Below are positions 52,954-60,093 of a stretch of DNA of 64,000 nucleotides, in pieces (the first letter of the stretch is position 1; the number at the start of each line of letters is the position of its first letter). Source of the DNA: DTYU01 sp040757355. GTDB lineage: Bacteria; Bacillota; Desulfotomaculia; Desulfotomaculales; Ammonificaceae. The stretch lies in NCBI GenBank assembly GCA_040757355.1, contig JBFLWY010000003.1, forward strand, positions 1 to 64,000, written 5' to 3'. A program made the position numbers and the translations under genes. The notes under the pieces were generated by a model. It made no database searches. It had not been told where the DNA came from and saw nothing but the letters and a program-made list of their open reading frames with translations.

Positions 52954-53380
52954 ACCGCCACCTTCTCATACCAATTATCCCCTGAACTCGGGAAAGTGCC
53001 GCGATAAAAGCCGGGGTTCTATTTGCGGCGCCCAGCACGCAACTTGAGACAACAAACTTGAGACAACGGATGTTTGTGAACCACTAACGCTGCCCACACC
53101 CAACTACTTAAAAAGAATTTGCTCTTTAACCACTAATGTTCCTTCAAAAGTCCGCCTTTTCCAGCTGCCGCCGTTTCCCATTTGAGTGCGGGGTAAGGCT
53201 TGCACCTTATAATACCAAGGCCGCCGCCTATAGTTGAGAGCTGAGAAAGGCCGCTTGAGAAGTAGTTGCGAGAAGTGGGAAGTAAGAATAAGGTAGATTT
53301 CGCGTGGCGAACTCCTTCAGCCTCCGCCTTTGATACTATGCTTCGCACCCCAATGTGTGGTTAATATCTGCAGCAGCCTC
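52954..53380. other. Intergenic region with degenerate repeat ends
   Basis: 427 bp. CCCAGCACGCA at 53031-53041 and TGAGTGCGGGG at 53183-53193 look like worn ends of the stem-closed family, 163 bp apart. AACTTGAGACAAC is directly repeated near 53041-53067. No gene is visible. Confidence 0.5.
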
Positions 53381-54079
53381 TTATCTATTGTTCAGGCTTA
53401 CCCACGGCAAAAACCCTATTACCACCTTTAAAAACCCTTCGTAATAAGGAACCAGAAAGGCCGCTTCCAACGCCCGGGTCAAGAAATTTTCCGGCCCCTT
53501 AAAGTAGCTCAGGAAGCTTGCTCCGTAAAACAAAAGCAGTAGAAGAGCCGCTCCGCCAATGGCTCCCCACAAGGCACCAAGGAGAATACCCCCGGTGCGA
53601 TCGAAGGGCCGAAACAACAGCCACTTGCGGAAAAAGGTCAGGTGGCTCCCGATATAAAACCACAGGCGTTCAATCACGGCAAAGATCAGCACAAAGGCCC
53701 CCGCATTAATAATTGCACGTGCCAGACTGTACAAGGGGTCGGCCCCGGCAGCAGCCCCGGGATAGATGGTGTCCATCCCTAACAAGGAGGAGGCACCCTG
53801 AAGAACGCCGGCACTGAGCAGTGCTCCGCCGTTCCCGGCGTGCGCATCAACAATAGCGTCCGGCAGCTTAAAGAAATTTGCCAGCCAGGCAGCAAGGATA
53901 TCCGCCAGGTGCCACTGCTTCTCAACAAAGTCGCTGACCACCCGGTGGTAACGGGCGGCGGCCAAAAAAGCAGCCGCTATTCCCGTGAGCCGGATGCAGC
54001 TTAAAACAAGTCCCGTTTTTTGGCCTCTATAGACGCCGCCTGCCAGGATCAAAATCAAAACAGCATCCAGCCAGTTCAC
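53381..54079 (-). CDS. CvpA family membrane protein
   Basis: A 232-aa protein with about five helices. It begins NWLDAVLILILAGGVYRGQKTGLV, the CvpA signature. The family is involved in envelope maintenance and originally in colicin V export; the mechanism is unclear. GTG at 54079 follows GGAGG by 7 nt, giving the usual N-terminus; the open frame runs 24 codons further. Confidence 0.88.
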   Translation of the reverse strand: MNWLDAVLILILAGGVYRGQKTGLVLSCIRLTGIAAAFLAAARYHRVVSDFVEKQWHLADILAAWLANFFKLPDAIVDAHAGNGGALLSAGVLQGASSLLGMDTIYPGAAAGADPLYSLARAIINAGAFVLIFAVIERLWFYIGSHLTFFRKWLLFRPFDRTGGILLGALWGAIGGAALLLLLFYGASFLSYFKGPENFLTRALEAAFLVPYYEGFLKVVIGFLPWVSLNNR

Positions 54080-54518
54080 CTTTTTGCCTCCGCTTCTTTT
54101 TATGAATTGTTCGTGAGAGGTCGCCCGAATTCCTTTTTCCCTTGCCGTCATCCTTAACAGGTTTTACCCTCTACCGCAGTCATCTCCCAAGCCCGCTGCC
54201 GTTCTCCCTTTCCGGAGACAATGAGCCTGAAGCAAGGTTTTTGCCCGACTCTGTACCCGTCGCCGGCCTCCAGAGGCCGCCCGTGTTTTACTATACGCGT
54301 TCCACTATATTATTACACCCGTCGCGTGTCGTTTCCCGCCTAAAATATTTGAGGTAAAAACGGGCATAAACACACCGTCCACTGGCAATAAATATATTAG
54401 TTTTACCAGTAGGGAATGTTAGAAGTTGTAAATCTCGAATGGGAAGCACATATAGCCATATAAAGCGTCAAGACAACTTCTTAACCATCCCTCAATTATA
54501 TGGTAAGGGGTGGATTGT
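54080..54518. other. Divergent intergenic region between cvpA and yyaC
   Basis: 439 bp, AT-rich near 54300-54500. GAATG then CATATAA 15 bp later, about 60 bp before yyaC, loosely resembles a forespore promoter. Nothing else is recognised. Confidence 0.4.
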
Positions 54519-55136
54519 ATGGAGGAATACCCCGCAATCACTCATATTACCGCAGAAGCTATCCCACCGAGGTTCCGGATTTACTACGAGGAACCGGACG
54601 CCGCAGTGCTTCTTGCAGAGAGTATCCGTGATCGCCTAAGCCTGTATGAATCGGGTAAAGACAGGCCAAAGGTGATTTTGTGCATCGGTACCGACCGCTC
54701 CACCGGTGACTCCCTTGGTCCGCTTGTGGGGAGCAAGGTTGCAGCGATGAATAACGGCTGCTATCACGTTTACGGGACCTTGGCGGAGCCGGTGCATGCT
54801 ACAAACCTTAAGGAAAAACTGCAGGAGATTAACCTTCGCCACCGGAGCGCTTTAGTAATCGCCGTGGATGCATCTTTAGGATACCCAGAAAACGTCGGCG
54901 CCATCAATGTAGGAGTCGGCCCGCTTATTCCCGGGGCAGGAGTAAACAAATCTTTGCCTCCGGTGGGGCACCTACATATTACCGCGGTGGTGAACGTCGG
55001 GGGGTTTATGGAATACGTTGTCCTGCAAAACACCCGCCTTAGCATCGTGATGCGTCAGGCGGAGGTAATCGCAGACGCTTTTCTGAGATTGGCGCAGGAA
55101 GAACAGGCGAAGGCACAGGCCGCCACGACCCGTTAA
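54519..55136 (+). CDS. yyaC: Spore protease YyaC (DUF1256)
   Basis: A 205-aa protein related to the germination protease fold and made in the forespore. It has ILCIGTDRSTGDSLGPLVG, VYGTLAEPVHATNL and VIAVDASLGYPENVG, with conserved Asp residues. ATG at 54519 has AAGGGG 8 nt upstream, three codons into the open frame. It is one of few plus-strand genes and ends in a strong terminator. Confidence 0.93.
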   Translation: MEEYPAITHITAEAIPPRFRIYYEEPDAAVLLAESIRDRLSLYESGKDRPKVILCIGTDRSTGDSLGPLVGSKVAAMNNGCYHVYGTLAEPVHATNLKEKLQEINLRHRSALVIAVDASLGYPENVGAINVGVGPLIPGAGVNKSLPPVGHLHITAVVNVGGFMEYVVLQNTRLSIVMRQAEVIADAFLRLAQEEQAKAQAATTR

Positions 55137-55164
55137 AAGCGAAAACAGAGCTCCTTTAAAGTAC

Positions 55165-55203
55165 CAGACCCGACACATTTGCTTGTCGGGTCTTATCTTT
55201 TTT
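55165..55203 (+). terminator. Rho-independent terminator after yyaC
   Basis: AGACCCGACA and TGTCGGGTCT form a 10-bp stem followed by TATCTTTTTT. It lies between convergent yyaC and the UPF0180 gene. Confidence 0.85.
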
Positions 55204-55432
55204 CCAGGGAAGCCCTTACCGCATCAAGAATATCGGCCGGGGTCTTCCCCTGGGCATCAATTACCGGTCCGTCGAAAGTTACGTTCTGGAAATTCAACAT
55301 ATTTTTCTGGGCCCCGCTGGTCACCAGGGCTACGGCGCCGCTCGCTGTCTCCAGGGGAACCACCTCGAATCCTTCCCTCTGTAAAATTCTTTTCACGTCT
55401 GACAGTCCTTCGTCAACGGCCACCTTAGGCAC
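55193..55432 (-). CDS. UPF0180 (YkuS-like) family protein
   Basis: A 79-aa protein that begins PKVAVDEGLSDVKRILQREGFEVV and ends TPADILDAVRASLEKR, the full UPF0180 pattern. Function unknown. It is isolated, with the repeat region upstream and a shared terminator downstream. Confidence 0.85.
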   Translation of the reverse strand: MPKVAVDEGLSDVKRILQREGFEVVPLETASGAVALVTSGAQKNMLNFQNVTFDGPVIDAQGKTPADILDAVRASLEKR

Positions 55433-55553
55433 AGACCCACCTCCTATCTCATAATATTATAGGATCATACTTTCAAAATGCATTCTTCTTCCGTCGGCGC
55501 GACGACCTGCCTGTCGGCAGACAGGTAAGCTTCGCATTACTGCGTCAGGCTCG

Positions 55554-55652
55554 CCCAGCACTCAGTTACATCTTGATAAGATACTACTTTTGAGGGAACA
55601 CATATTTGTCCGCCCCGCGAAACTGCGCTTTCACAGCAATCTGAGTGCTGGG
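55554..55652. repeat. Stem-closed repeat element (beta core), 99 bp
   Basis: A 12-bp closing stem, CCCAGCACTCAG/CTGAGTGCTGGG. The core has the hairpin ATCTT-gat-AAGAT, the segment ACTACTTTTGAGG, a GGA/TCC-type stem and the hairpin CTGcG-cttt-CaCAG. It is one mismatch from the inverted copy at 25434-25532. Confidence 0.92.
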
Positions 55653-55801
55653 TTCCTCGCATTGCTCGCTCCTCACCGCGTTCCGTTTGTATTACTCTTC
55701 TGCATTTGAGTAACCAGCTTACAGGTCTATTCGCCCCATCTTCATCCTTAATAAACATGCCTTTCGCTGCACTCAGGCACAAAACGCTATGAAAATCCGT
55801 G

Positions 55802-55885
55802 TTCATCCGTGGTTTATTCCCTTTCTCCGTCTCCTGCTCCTAACGTAGAACATCGCACGTAGAACGATTTTCAGATTTCGTGGTG
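55802..55885. repeat. 84-bp perfect repeat, copy 1
   Basis: Identical to 57034-57117. It starts TTCATCCGTGGTTTATTCCC and ends CAGATTTCGTGGTG. Each copy lies about 150-100 bp to the right of a beta element and belongs to the same compound repeat. Confidence 0.95.
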
Positions 55886-56009
55886 TCGCTTGTCAGCGGC
55901 ATGAGGAATCCAAACAATTTCCCTTCATTGAAATAGACTTCCACATATATAAAAGGTGTTTGCTTTCGGATAGTATGGACTATATTACCATGATTTATGC
56001 AGGAAGTGA

Positions 56010-56648
56010 TTAAACTACCGGACCGAGTTCTTTGAGGAGGGAGATTACCTCTTGATCTGAAGTCTGGTCGAAGTGATAATAAAACTGCCCTACGGCCATG
56101 AAAAGCTCCGGGACGAGCAAACAGATCAGCTCGTCTACCTCGGGACGCAGGTTTTCGAGTGTATCAGGCGGTGCAACGGGCACGGCTAGTATGATTTTCT
56201 TCGGGTCCGCCTTCCGGAGGGAACGCAATGCCGCCGTAACAGTGAAGCCGGTGGCGATTCCGTCGTCGACAAGGATTATGGTGCGGTTACGCCACGAGAG
56301 AAGGGGTTTGTCCCCCCGGTAAAGGCGCATGCGCCGGTTAATCTCTGCAACGGCATGAGCGACCAGTTGTGCTTTCGTTTCATCTTTGATGGAGAAGTGA
56401 CGGAGAAGCTCTTCGTTGAAAATGGCGGTCCCGTCCTGGGTTACCGCGCCGATCGCCAGTTCCGGATTGTACGGTGCACCGATCTTTCTAGGGATAATAA
56501 TGTCAAGCGTAAGACTGAGCGCCCGCGCTATCTCGGCACCGACCACCACGCCTCCCCGCGGTATCGCAAGCACCAACCCCTGAGGGAGTTCTCGTCCTGC
56601 CAGGCGCTCCGCCAATCGGCGGCCAGCATCTACACGGTCGGTAAACAT
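56010..56648 (-). CDS. Phosphoribosyltransferase family protein
   Basis: A 212-aa type I phosphoribosyltransferase. AIPRGGVVVGAEIARAL sits near the N-terminus and the PRPP loop is IILVDDGIATGFTVTAALRSLR. It lacks the purine- or uracil-specific signatures, so its base substrate is unknown; such proteins are often annotated as putative PRTases. ATG at 56648 follows GGAGGGAATAGT; the open frame upstream runs through a repeat flank. The gene is bordered by repeats on both sides. Confidence 0.87.
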   Translation of the reverse strand: MFTDRVDAGRRLAERLAGRELPQGLVLAIPRGGVVVGAEIARALSLTLDIIIPRKIGAPYNPELAIGAVTQDGTAIFNEELLRHFSIKDETKAQLVAHAVAEINRRMRLYRGDKPLLSWRNRTIILVDDGIATGFTVTAALRSLRKADPKKIILAVPVAPPDTLENLRPEVDELICLLVPELFMAVGQFYYHFDQTSDQEVISLLKELGPVV

Positions 56649-56702
56649 ACTATTCCCTCCGCTGAAAATAGTACTTCTCTCGCAGGGCGCGGCGATAAGC
56701 AA

Positions 56703-56805
56703 TCCAGCACTCAACCTCAAACGGTATAAATTCAGTATGGTTCCGGTACTCTTATGGTAGTCAAGGCTTGTAGTCTATGTAGTGTATACCGCATTGAGTG
56801 CTGGA
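56703..56805. repeat. Stem-closed repeat element, TCC/GGA-variant stem, 103 bp
   Basis: TCCAGCACTCAA pairs with TTGAGTGCTGGA. The outermost C-G pair of the consensus is replaced by T-A. CGGTATA and TATACCG form a 7-bp inner stem. Confidence 0.8.
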
Positions 56806-56829
56806 TCAGCCGGGGGAGCCGAATCCTCA

Positions 56830-56928
56830 CCCAGCACTCAGTTACATCTTTATAAGATACTACTTTTGAGGAAACACATATTCGTCCGCCCCGCGAAACT
56901 ACACTTTTATAGCAATCTGAGTGCTGGG
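56830..56928. repeat. Stem-closed repeat element (beta core), 99 bp
   Basis: Same length and fold as the 55554 copy. The inner hairpin is CTAcA-cttt-TaTAG where the other copy has CTGcG-cttt-CaCAG: two G-C pairs became A-T pairs. The right flank is most like that of the alpha element at 183. Confidence 0.9.
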
Positions 56929-57033
56929 CTCCGGTTCGTCTCACCCGGTCTTCCTTGCACTGCATCACTTCCCGCCGCGTTCCGTTTATGTTACAACTAC
57001 TGCATCTGAGTAACAAGCTTACGGGTCCACATT

Positions 57034-57117
57034 TTCATCCGTGGTTTATTCCCTTTCTCCGTCTCCTGCTCCTAACGTAGAACATCGCACGTAGAACGAT
57101 TTTCAGATTTCGTGGTG
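57034..57117. repeat. 84-bp perfect repeat, copy 2
   Basis: Identical to 55802-55885. Shortly after it comes CTCCGCTGAAAACAGTACTTCT, a motif also found near 110 and 56660. Confidence 0.95.
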
Positions 57118-57309
57118 CCTCCTCCGGCGGCATGTGGGACTCCACTCCGCTGAAAACAGTACTTCTTTCGGTGGGCGCGGCGATGATTTGAGAAGTGAGA
57201 TGTGGGAGGTTAGAGGTGAGATTTCTTAAGGGAGAAATTCGCGCAGCGAATTTCTCCAAATACTCACACTTCGCCCCTCTCACTTCTCCCTTCCCAGTAC
57301 GCTCCGGCC

Positions 57310-57408
57310 CCCAGCACTCAGTGCAGTCCTTCAGAGTTTGAAGCTACCACTTATTTAGACCAACGAAGGTTTCTTCTTCGCAGCTCAAATGCTACGCCGA
57401 GTACTGGG
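57310..57408. repeat. Stem-closed repeat element (alpha core), diverged stem, 99 bp
   Basis: CCCAGCACTCA faces CGAGTACTGGG; the stem has a G-T wobble and one mismatch. The core holds the hairpins CTTCA-gagtt-TGAAG and CGAAG-gtttctt-CTTCG with TTTAGAC between, the alpha layout. Confidence 0.8.
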
Positions 57409-57423
57409 CGGCATGTGGGACTC

Positions 57424-57921
57424 CTAACTCTGTGAGCGCGCCTCTCTCAGCACATCCTCTTCCTCTGATGAAATACGCGTCGCCGGGGCGCCTCGCGAAA
57501 CTTTCTTAGCGTACGTACGTGTCTCTTCGCGTCCGTATAGGCTGGTGAGTATAAGCCCGTCTCCTTCCCCGTCGAGGAGTGCAAGGCTGAAGCTGAGGTC
57601 GCTTCCCACATCGTCAAAGGCGTTAAAACGCTTCACTACCGGCGTCCGTGTGCACTTGCGCAGCAGCACGGAGAACCTGTCTTGTTCCGCGCTTAAGGTG
57701 TCGATGCGTCTTTCTAAACGATCAAGCCCTCCAACCACTTTTTCCAGTTGAGCTAAAAACTGCTCATTACGTGCAAACCTGTTCAGGAGCCGATAACGGC
57801 GGTCCAATCTGGATACGTTTAAGTAATTGATGATGCTAACGCCGAGGGCCAGGACGGCTAAAACTGCAACCCCGCTTAGCACAAAACCTCCGTAATGCGA
57901 ATATAATTCGTCAATACCCAC
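57424..57921 (-). CDS. DUF4446 family protein
   Basis: A 165-aa protein with an N-terminal membrane helix (about 12-33), a coiled-coil segment (about 50-85: LAQLEKVVGGLDRLERRIDTL) and a C-terminal domain with FNAFDDVGSDLSFSLALLDGEGDG, the DUF4446 signature. Function unknown. It commonly lies beside parB in Firmicutes, as here, and could be tied to chromosome positioning; that is inference. Confidence 0.87.
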   Translation of the reverse strand: MGIDELYSHYGGFVLSGVAVLAVLALGVSIINYLNVSRLDRRYRLLNRFARNEQFLAQLEKVVGGLDRLERRIDTLSAEQDRFSVLLRKCTRTPVVKRFNAFDDVGSDLSFSLALLDGEGDGLILTSLYGREETRTYAKKVSRGAPATRISSEEEDVLREARSQS

Positions 57922-57953
57922 CCTGTTTATTCCTCCTCAAGGCGTAATCTACA

Positions 57954-58289
57954 CTAAACAAGACGGTAGTCTGCTATCATTTTCCGTAAACGGGCGTATG
58001 TCGGCGGGTCCAAGGCTTCAAGCATTTCGATATCGATCCGGCCGAGGAGTTCCTTCAGCGCTGCACCGCGAAGCATCCATTGATAGTAAGCGCGGCCGCC
58101 ATGGTGGTATGGACCGTAAAGCCTCGATCCCGGGACGTTCGTGAGCAGCCAGGAGAAAAGTGCTTCGTGACGGATATGCATTCTGAGCGTTACCTGAGCC
58201 TGCCGGCCGTCACCGCCGAAATGACCTTCACCGATCAGCAACCCGAGAACCAGGCCTTTTGTAAAGTCGTCCATCTCGATCTGTTTCAC
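57954..58289 (-). CDS. LAGLIDADG-like homing endonuclease-type protein
   Basis: A 111-aa protein. GLVLGLLIGEGHFGGDGRQAQVTL resembles a single LAGLIDADG helix with its acidic residue, followed by RHEALFSWLLTNVPGSRLYGPYH, typical of the family. It is free-standing, not in an intron or intein. The GTG at 58289 lies right after the parB stop without a visible ribosome site; ATG at 58274 is an alternative. Such small proteins may be regulators derived from homing enzymes. The DNA just upstream is the parS site. Confidence 0.65.
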   Translation of the reverse strand: MKQIEMDDFTKGLVLGLLIGEGHFGGDGRQAQVTLRMHIRHEALFSWLLTNVPGSRLYGPYHHGGRAYYQWMLRGAALKELLGRIDIEMLEALDPPTYARLRKMIADYRLV

Positions 58290-58291
58290 CG

Positions 58292-59158
58292 TCAAGTTTC
58301 ACGTGAAACTTTTCCGGTTTTTATTACCCGCTTAGTAAACTCTGCGATCTCTTCTCTGTCCCGAAAAGAAATTTCCAAGCGCCACCGCTTGCGTACCAAC
58401 CGAAAAGCAACCTTTTTCTTCAGCACGCGGGATAAGGCGGACGCGGCAGCCGTTATCTCTTCGTCGGCGGGGACGGCCTCTTTGGCGTTCCCTCCCGCTC
58501 CCGATTCCTTCCGCTTTACCGCTTCCTCCACCTCTCGTACCGACAGCCCTCTCGCTGCCGCCTTCCGCGCAAGGTCCTCCTGCGCCGCAGCATCGTGCAA
58601 ACTCAGCAGCGCTCTCGCATGGCCCGCGGTCAACTGGCCTGTCTTGAGAAGCAATAGGACGGCCGGCGGCAGGGTTAAAAGCCTGAGCGCGTTTCCAATG
58701 GCCGAGCGGCTCTTACTGACCTGTCGGGCAACTTCTTCCTGCGTAAGTTTGAACTCGTCGATGAGCCTTTGATATGCCGCAGCTTCCTCAAGGGGGTTGA
58801 GGTTCTCCCGTTGAACATTTTCCACCAACAGAGCTACTGCGCTTTTTGCGTCATCGTAGTCCCTGACCAGCGCGGGTATCTCCTGCCAGCCGAGCAACTT
58901 ACAGGCACGCCACCGTCTCTCTCCCGCTACGACTTCGTAACCCTTCTTTATGCGCCTAACCACGATGGGCTGTAAAAGTCCGTGCTCCTTGATGGAAGCC
59001 GCCAGTTCCGCAATTCCTTCTTCGTCCCAGTTCTCCCGCGCCTGAAGCCGGTTTGCCCGGATCTGTGCGATCTCAATCTGTCGCAGCTCTTCACCTGCCT
59101 CAGTAAGCACCGGTATTAATGCATCGAGCCCCCGGCCGAGACCCCTCGGCTTAACCAT
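58292..59158 (-). CDS. parB: Chromosome partitioning protein ParB (Spo0J)
   Basis: A 288-aa CTP-dependent DNA clamp that loads at parS and spreads. The N-terminal domain has LQPIVVRRIKKGYEVVAGERRWRACKLL, the GERRxRA CTP-binding box. The helix-turn-helix follows (LTQEEVARQVSKSRSAIGNALRLL), then a dimerisation domain. ATG at 59158 overlaps the parA stop by 8 bp. A near-perfect parS lies over the parB stop codon. Confidence 0.96.
   Translation of the reverse strand: MVKPRGLGRGLDALIPVLTEAGEELRQIEIAQIRANRLQARENWDEEGIAELAASIKEHGLLQPIVVRRIKKGYEVVAGERRWRACKLLGWQEIPALVRDYDDAKSAVALLVENVQRENLNPLEEAAAYQRLIDEFKLTQEEVARQVSKSRSAIGNALRLLTLPPAVLLLLKTGQLTAGHARALLSLHDAAAQEDLARKAAARGLSVREVEEAVKRKESGAGGNAKEAVPADEEITAAASALSRVLKKKVAFRLVRKRWRLEISFRDREEIAEFTKRVIKTGKVSRET
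58295..58310. promoter_or_regulatory. parS centromere-like site in the parB 3' end
   Basis: AGTTTCACGTGAAACT; the inner 14 bases GTTTCACGTGAAAC match the Firmicute parS consensus exactly and only the two outermost bases differ. It encodes the last residues of ParB (KVSRET). Confidence 0.88.
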
Positions 59159-59915
59159 TGCCAGCCACTTCCTTTGCAAGTTCAAAGTAAATCTCTGCAC
59201 CCCGGCTCTTAGGATCATAAACCACCACCGGCTTGCCGTGGCTTGGCGCCTCGCTGAGCCGGACGTTTCTCGGTACTACCGTCGAATAAACCTTCCGGCG
59301 GAAGTGCTTCTTCACCTCTTCCGCCACCTGGATGGAAAGGTTCGTCCTGCCGTTGAACATTGTAAGCAGCACCCCTTCGATCTCCAGCCGGGGGTTCAGC
59401 CGCCTTTTAACCAGTTGAATGGTATTTAAGAGATGCCCGACTCCTTCAAGTGCGTAGTACTCGCATTGAATCGGAATTATCACTGAGTCCGCTGCGGTAA
59501 GGGCGTTGAGGGTTAACAGGCCGAGTGACGGCGGGCAGTCGATCAGGATAAATTCGTACTCTCCCCTGGTCCGCGCGATCGCTCTGCTTAGAATGCCTTC
59601 CCGGTTTACTTCGCTGACGAGCTCCACCTCTGCTCCGGCAAGGTTTAGATTTGCCGGCACGATATCCAGCTTCTCAACCCAAGGACAGGGCAGCCGGGCA
59701 CTCCGGAGCGCCGCCCCGTTAACCATAACGTCATAAAGAGAATACTTTATCTTTTTACTCGTAATGCCAAGTCCGCTTGTGGCGTTACCCTGAGGGTCGG
59801 CGTCAATAACCAGGGTCCGGTAACCTATTAAGGCCAGGCAGGCGCCTAAATTGACCGCTGTTGTTGTTTTTGCCACGCCGCCTTTTTGGTTGGCAACCGC
59901 AATCACCTTGCCCAC
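59151..59915 (-). CDS. parA: Chromosome partitioning ATPase ParA (Soj)
   Basis: A 254-aa deviant Walker ATPase. It starts GKVIAVANQKGGVAKTTTAVNLGA (signature Lys in KGGVAKTT) and has LVIDADPQGNATSGLG and FILIDCPPSLGLLTLNAL. It moves ParB-parS complexes and regulates DnaA. GTG at 59915 gives the usual Soj length; the open frame runs 23 codons further. Confidence 0.95.
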   Translation of the reverse strand: MGKVIAVANQKGGVAKTTTAVNLGACLALIGYRTLVIDADPQGNATSGLGITSKKIKYSLYDVMVNGAALRSARLPCPWVEKLDIVPANLNLAGAEVELVSEVNREGILSRAIARTRGEYEFILIDCPPSLGLLTLNALTAADSVIIPIQCEYYALEGVGHLLNTIQLVKRRLNPRLEIEGVLLTMFNGRTNLSIQVAEEVKKHFRRKVYSTVVPRNVRLSEAPSHGKPVVVYDPKSRGAEIYFELAKEVAGNG

Positions 59916-60093
59916 TTGCCACGGCCTGCCTTTCCCCAATATTCCTGGCTTCCAAGGTTCAAAAGAATTATTCCACGTTTGCAAATAAACTCCTGCTTGT
60001 CAGCGGTTGTCTGACGCCGGAAAAAAGGGGGATACAAAACGCCTCATTTTCTTTCGGCAGTACGAAAGTACCGACCGTACGGGCTCTGCGGGT

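Noticed and set aside
25400..57016. Small ORFs at 226, 25400, 55537 and 56732 with similar peptides (e.g. SAVSRGGQICVPSKVV)
   Set aside because: They are similar because the DNA repeats are similar. They start and stop in repeat flanks, lack ribosome sites and run through the closing stems, so a protein family is not supported.
183..57408. Integron attC sites
   Set aside because: Length and hairpin shape invite the comparison, but the conserved RYYYAAC/GTTRRRY core sites are missing, no cassette ORFs lie between elements and no integrase is seen.
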